Positions 60,764 to 64,000 of a stretch of 64,000 nt of DNA are shown piece after piece (within the stretch, counting starts at the first letter, position 1; each line of letters begins with the position of its first letter). A program made the position numbers and the translations under genes. The stretch comes from Variovorax davisae (lineage in GTDB: Bacteria; Pseudomonadota; Gammaproteobacteria; Burkholderiales; Burkholderiaceae_C). Under the pieces are notes generated by a model. That model was given only the letters and a program-made list of their open reading frames with translations. It did no database searches and was not told the origin of the DNA. Location of the stretch: the NCBI RefSeq assembly GCF_030316845.1, contig NZ_JASZYS010000008.1, positions 124,001 through 188,000 of the forward strand, written 5' to 3'.

Positions 60764-61624
60764 ATGACACTGCCGAGCGCCACGCTTCTCGCCCAGGCCA
60801 TCCTCGCGGGCCTTTTCACGGGGGCGCTCTACGGCCTGCTGGGCCTGGGCCTGAGCCTCTCGTGGGGCCTGCTGCGGCAGATCAACCTGGCGCATTTCGC
60901 GCTCGCCTTCCTCGGCGCCTACCTGACCTACGAGCTGTCGAGCCGGCGCGGTGTCGACCCGCTGCTGTCGCTGGCCTTCATCGTGCCGCTGTTCTTCGCG
61001 CTCGGCACGGCCTTGCACTGGGTGCTGACCCGCTTTCGGGTCAGCCCGTTCAACTCGCTGCTGGTGACCTTCGGCGTCACCGTGATCATCGAGGCGCTGC
61101 TGCAATGGATCTGGACCGCCGACTACCGCAAGCTGGAGTCGAGCTATGCCGAGCACAAGCTGCGGCTCGGGCCGCTGTTCCTGCCGGTGCCCGAACTCAT
61201 CACGCTCGGGCTGGGCGTCGGCATCTCGCTCGCGGTCTGGGTGGCGCTGCGCCGCACCGACCTCGGCAAGGCGATGCGCGCCGCCGCCGAGGACGCCCCG
61301 ATCGCCGCCGCCTTCGGCGTCAACCAGAACGCGCTGGCGCTGATGCTGTCCGGACTGAATGCCGCGCTGGCCGGCGTGGCGGGCGTGTGCATCGCGCTGG
61401 CCTACACGCTGTCGCCGTCGCAGATCTACGCCTGGATCGGCGTCGTCTTCGCCGCCGTGATGCTCGGCGGGCTGGGCCGGCCGCTCGGGCCGCTGATCGC
61501 CGGCTGCGTCATCGGCGTCACCGAAGCCGTGACGATGGCGGTCACTGCGCCCTCGTGGGCGCCGCTGGTGTCGTTCTCGCTGCTGATGCTGGTGCTGCTG
61601 GCGCGGCCGGGGAGGGTGGCATGA
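60764..61624 (+). CDS. livH: LivH-type ABC permease
   Basis: 286-residue permease opening LLAQAILAGLFTGALYGLLG. The cytoplasmic loop LRRTDLGKAMRAAAEDAPIA and VVFAAVMLGGLGRPLGPLIA are standard. The stop overlaps a 20-codon open frame that leads to the next gene. Confidence 0.92.
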   Translation: MTLPSATLLAQAILAGLFTGALYGLLGLGLSLSWGLLRQINLAHFALAFLGAYLTYELSSRRGVDPLLSLAFIVPLFFALGTALHWVLTRFRVSPFNSLLVTFGVTVIIEALLQWIWTADYRKLESSYAEHKLRLGPLFLPVPELITLGLGVGISLAVWVALRRTDLGKAMRAAAEDAPIAAAFGVNQNALALMLSGLNAALAGVAGVCIALAYTLSPSQIYAWIGVVFAAVMLGGLGRPLGPLIAGCVIGVTEAVTMAVTAPSWAPLVSFSLLMLVLLARPGRVA

Positions 61625-61683
61625 GCCGCCGGGCCGCTCCCAAGGCGAATACCGAAGCGCTGTGCGCGGAGGTTGCCGAATGA
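61621..61683 (+). CDS. 20-residue mini-ORF bridging livH and the livM-livG fusion
   Basis: An ATG at 61621 overlaps the LivH stop (ATGA) and runs 20 codons (MSRRAAPKANTEALCAEVAE) to a TGA at 61681-61683, which overlaps the ATG of the next gene (ATGA). Both ends are therefore coupled. It may only keep ribosomes moving between the two permease genes. The peptide itself has no recognisable feature. Translation is inferred. Confidence 0.4.
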   Translation: MSRRAAPKANTEALCAEVAE

Positions 61684-63497
61684 AGCGGTCGCTGCTCCTG
61701 ATCCTGGCGGCCGGCGCGGGCCTGGCCACGGTGCCCTGGCTCGGCCTGCCGGCCTTCTACGAGTCGATCCTCTACCTGGTGCTGCACTGGATCGCGCTCG
61801 CCACCTCCTGGAACCTGCTGTCGGGCTACTCGGGCTATTTCTCGTTCGGCCACGGCGCCTTCTTCGGCATCGGCATGTACACCACGGCAACGCTGGCGAC
61901 GCGCTTCGACATCCCGTTCCTGTGGACCTTGCCGGCCGCCGGCCTGGTGGCCGCGCTGTTCGGCACCCTGCTCGGCGTGGTGGCCTTCCGGGTCCAGGCG
62001 GTGCGGGCCGAACTGTTCTCGCTGCTGACCCTGGCCGCCACCTTCGTGGTCGCGACGCTCATTCTCAACACGCCGATCGACGGCGGCCCGGGCGTCTACA
62101 TGAGCGCGGTGGCGGTCCCGGCGATCGGGCCCACGGCCTCGGGCACCTTCTACCTGCTGGCGCTGGCGGTCGCGCTGGCCACGGTGGTGGCCGCGCTGGT
62201 GGTCTACCACTCGCGCTTCGGCACCGGCCTGTTCGCGATCCACGACGACGAGGACGTCGCAGAAGTGATGGGCGTGCCGACCTTCCGCTACAAGCTCGGT
62301 GCCTTCGCGTTGTCCTGCGGCCTGGCGGGCGTGGTCGGCGGCGTGCAGGCGCTGTTCATCTCCTACGTGACCACCGGCGACACCTTCACGATCGCGCTGC
62401 CGCTCACGGTGGTGCTGATGGCGGTGCTCGGCGGCACGCGCCACTGGGCCGGTCCGATCGTCGGCGCCACCGCGATCACGCTGCTGCTCTATGCGTTCAC
62501 GGGCGGCGATACCGCGATCATCGGCAAGGGCCTGACCGGCCTGGTGCTGATCGTCGTGATCCTCTTCATGCCTGAAGGGCTGCTCGGCCAGGCCCTGAAG
62601 TGGTGGCACGCACGGCGCGGCGCCGGGGCGGTCGCAGCGCCTGCGCCGGTGCTGGCGGCGAGCGCGCCGGCCGTGCCGCCGCGCTGCGTGGCCGGCGGCG
62701 CCGGCGAGGTGCTGCTGCGCGCAAGGGGCGTGCGCAAGTCCTTCAAGGGCGTGCAGGCGCTGCGCGGGGTCGACCTCGAACTGCGGCGCGGCGAGATCCT
62801 CGGGCTGCTCGGCCCCAATGGCTCCGGCAAGTCGACCTTCATCAATGTCGCGAGCGGCCACTACGCGGTGACGGCGGGGGTGATCGAGTTCGACGGCCGC
62901 CGGATCTCGGGCATTCCGGCCCACCGCATCGCGCATGGCGGCATGGCGCGCACCTACCAGATCCCCCGGCCCTTCGCCCATCTCACGGTGCTCCAGAACG
63001 TGGCGCTGCCGGCGATGTTCGGCGCCGCCTCGCTCGACCGCCGCCGTGCCGAGGCCGAGGCCTGGCAGTGGCTGGCCTTCACCGGCCTCACCGAGCGCGC
63101 CGGGGCGTTGCCCGGCGAACTCAACCTGCACCAGCGCAAGTTCCTCGAATTCGCGCGCGCGCTGGCTTCGCGGCCGCAGGTGCTGATGCTCGACGAGGTG
63201 CTGTCGGGCCTGACGCCGTCGGAGATCGACGAGGCCGTGGCGCTGATTCGGCGCATCCGCGACCAGGGCGCGACCATCGTCTTCGTCGAGCACGTGATGC
63301 GGGCCGTCATGGCGCTGTGCGACCGGGTCGTGATCTTCCACCGCGGCGAGGTGCTGGCCGAGGGCGAGCCGCAGGAGGTCATGCGGCGGCCGGCGGTGGT
63401 CTCGGCCTACCTGGGCCAGGCGATGGCGCCCGCGTGCGCCGAGGCCGCCGACGAAGCGCCGATGCCCGCCGGCATCGTGGAGCTGAGCCATGCTTGA
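61680..63497 (+). CDS. LivM-LivG fusion (ABC permease plus ATPase)
   Basis: 605 residues. The first half (about 1-315) is a LivM permease: LSGYSGYFSFGHGAFFGIGM and VAFRVQAVRAELFSLLTLAA. An alanine/proline linker (about 318-338) leads to a LivG ATPase (about 340-600) with Walker A GPNGSGKST, TYQIPRPFAHLTVLQNV, the signature region NLHQRKFLEFARALA and Walker B VLMLDEVLSGLTPSEIDEA. The Walker B aspartate is followed by EVLSG where EPxxG is usual. Fused LivM-LivG proteins are known. The stop overlaps the LivF gene by eight bases. Confidence 0.9.
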   Translation: MKRSLLLILAAGAGLATVPWLGLPAFYESILYLVLHWIALATSWNLLSGYSGYFSFGHGAFFGIGMYTTATLATRFDIPFLWTLPAAGLVAALFGTLLGVVAFRVQAVRAELFSLLTLAATFVVATLILNTPIDGGPGVYMSAVAVPAIGPTASGTFYLLALAVALATVVAALVVYHSRFGTGLFAIHDDEDVAEVMGVPTFRYKLGAFALSCGLAGVVGGVQALFISYVTTGDTFTIALPLTVVLMAVLGGTRHWAGPIVGATAITLLLYAFTGGDTAIIGKGLTGLVLIVVILFMPEGLLGQALKWWHARRGAGAVAAPAPVLAASAPAVPPRCVAGGAGEVLLRARGVRKSFKGVQALRGVDLELRRGEILGLLGPNGSGKSTFINVASGHYAVTAGVIEFDGRRISGIPAHRIAHGGMARTYQIPRPFAHLTVLQNVALPAMFGAASLDRRRAEAEAWQWLAFTGLTERAGALPGELNLHQRKFLEFARALASRPQVLMLDEVLSGLTPSEIDEAVALIRRIRDQGATIVFVEHVMRAVMALCDRVVIFHRGEVLAEGEPQEVMRRPAVVSAYLGQAMAPACAEAADEAPMPAGIVELSHA

Positions 63498-64000
63498 GGT
63501 GCAGCAGATCCGCGTCGCCTACGGCCAGGCGACCGCCCTGTGGGACGTGTCGCTGGCGATCGGCCAGGGCGAACTGCTCTGCGTCGTCGGGCCCAACAGC
63601 GCCGGCAAGAGCACGCTGATCAATGCGATCGCCGGGCTCCATCGCGTGAGCGCCGGCCGCCTCCTGCTGGACGGCCAGGACATCGCGCGGCTGGCACCGC
63701 ATCGCTTCTGCGGCCAGGGCATCGCGCTGGTGCCCGAGGGCCGGCGCCTCTTCACCGAGATGACGGTGCGCGAGAACCTCGAGATCGGCAGCTACCTGGG
63801 CGCCGCGCGCCGCGAGCGGGCCCGGTCGCTGGAGCGCGTGTGCGCGCTGTTCCCGGCGCTGGTGGAGAAGCTCGCGCAGCCGGCCGGCTCGCTGTCGGGC
63901 GGGCAGCAGCAGATGGTGGCGATCGGCCGCGCGATGATGGCGAGGCCGCGCCTGCTGCTGCTCGACGAACCTTCGCTGGGCCTGGCGCCGAGCATCGTGC
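63490..64000 (+). CDS. livF: LivF-type ABC ATPase (partial)
   Basis: First 170 residues of a LivF-type ATPase, cut by the right window edge. It has VPEGRRLFTEMTVRENL, signature LSGGQQQMVAIGRAM and Walker B LLLLDEPSLGLAPS. Walker A reads GPNSAGKST, with serine in the place of the usual second glycine (GxxGxGK). It overlaps the fusion gene by eight bases and completes the importer at 59545-63497. Confidence 0.9.
   Translation, partial: MLEVQQIRVAYGQATALWDVSLAIGQGELLCVVGPNSAGKSTLINAIAGLHRVSAGRLLLDGQDIARLAPHRFCGQGIALVPEGRRLFTEMTVRENLEIGSYLGAARRERARSLERVCALFPALVEKLAQPAGSLSGGQQQMVAIGRAMMARPRLLLLDEPSLGLAPSIV

Noticed and set aside
1..64000. CRISPR arrays, insertion sequences, integrases, tRNA or rRNA genes
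   Set aside because: No regularly spaced repeats, transposase or integrase motifs, or cloverleaf-like sequences were seen in reading the window.

Overview
The window is a dense, high-GC stretch of a betaproteobacterial chromosome or large replicon, most likely from a Burkholderiales member (Comamonadaceae or Alcaligenaceae type, Variovorax-like). The evidence is three Bug-type tripartite tricarboxylate receptors, several NahR-type LysR regulators beside aromatic oxygenases, branched-chain-type ABC operons, and tight operons with 1-4 base overlaps. No rRNA, tRNA, CRISPR array, insertion sequence or phage gene was seen. The assignment to organism is inference.

Layout. 1-5290 (minus): an aromatic ring-cleavage operon (TIM-barrel amidohydrolase/decarboxylase, extradiol dioxygenase, FAH-family hydrolase, FAD monooxygenase, Bug receptor), with a divergent LysR at 5369. 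6258-8319: a one-component Rieske oxygenase with its own divergent LysR paralogue. 8363-9148: a DUF1275 membrane protein. 9422-15399: an uncharacterised five- to six-gene envelope cassette (periplasmic protein, MacB/LolD-type ATPase and FtsX-type permease, LolA-like protein, condensation-domain acyltransferase, beta-barrel protein). 15752-21748: a complete liv-type ABC importer with an acyl-CoA ligase. 21772-29886: a sugar-acid cluster with a RuBisCO-like protein, a DUF1537 kinase, a VOC protein, a fused TRAP transporter with its receptor, an SDR dehydrogenase and a LacI-type regulator. Two near-identical 18-bp sites in this cluster suggest one regulon.

30003-34772: DUF805 protein, a fusion of an FAD-linked oxidase with a methyltransferase, a conserved exported protein and an alpha/beta hydrolase. 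34769-38870: a four-component salicylate 5-hydroxylase-like system (ferredoxin, beta, alpha, reductase) with a divergent NahR/NagR-like activator. 38883-42832: AtuA-family protein plus Bug receptor with a divergent LysR. 42684-49834: a full arn locus for 4-amino-4-deoxy-L-arabinose modification of lipid A, with ArnA split into two genes and a single ArnE-type flippase subunit. 50145-52234: unknown membrane protein and two small proteins.

52235-56444: DUF336 protein, ThDP-dependent enzyme and Bug receptor with a divergent AraC regulator. 56432-57651: GNAT acetyltransferase and a hypothetical protein. 57678-64000: GntR regulator, divergent extradiol dioxygenase and a second liv-type ABC importer (with a LivM-LivG fusion), cut by the window end.

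Taken together this is a catabolic region: many small, separately regulated modules, each pairing an uptake system with two to five enzymes for aromatic or sugar-acid substrates. It is interrupted by two envelope modules, the arn locus and the 9422-15399 cassette. The most interesting parts are the RuBisCO-like sugar-acid cluster and the condensation-domain/ABC/LolA-like cassette.
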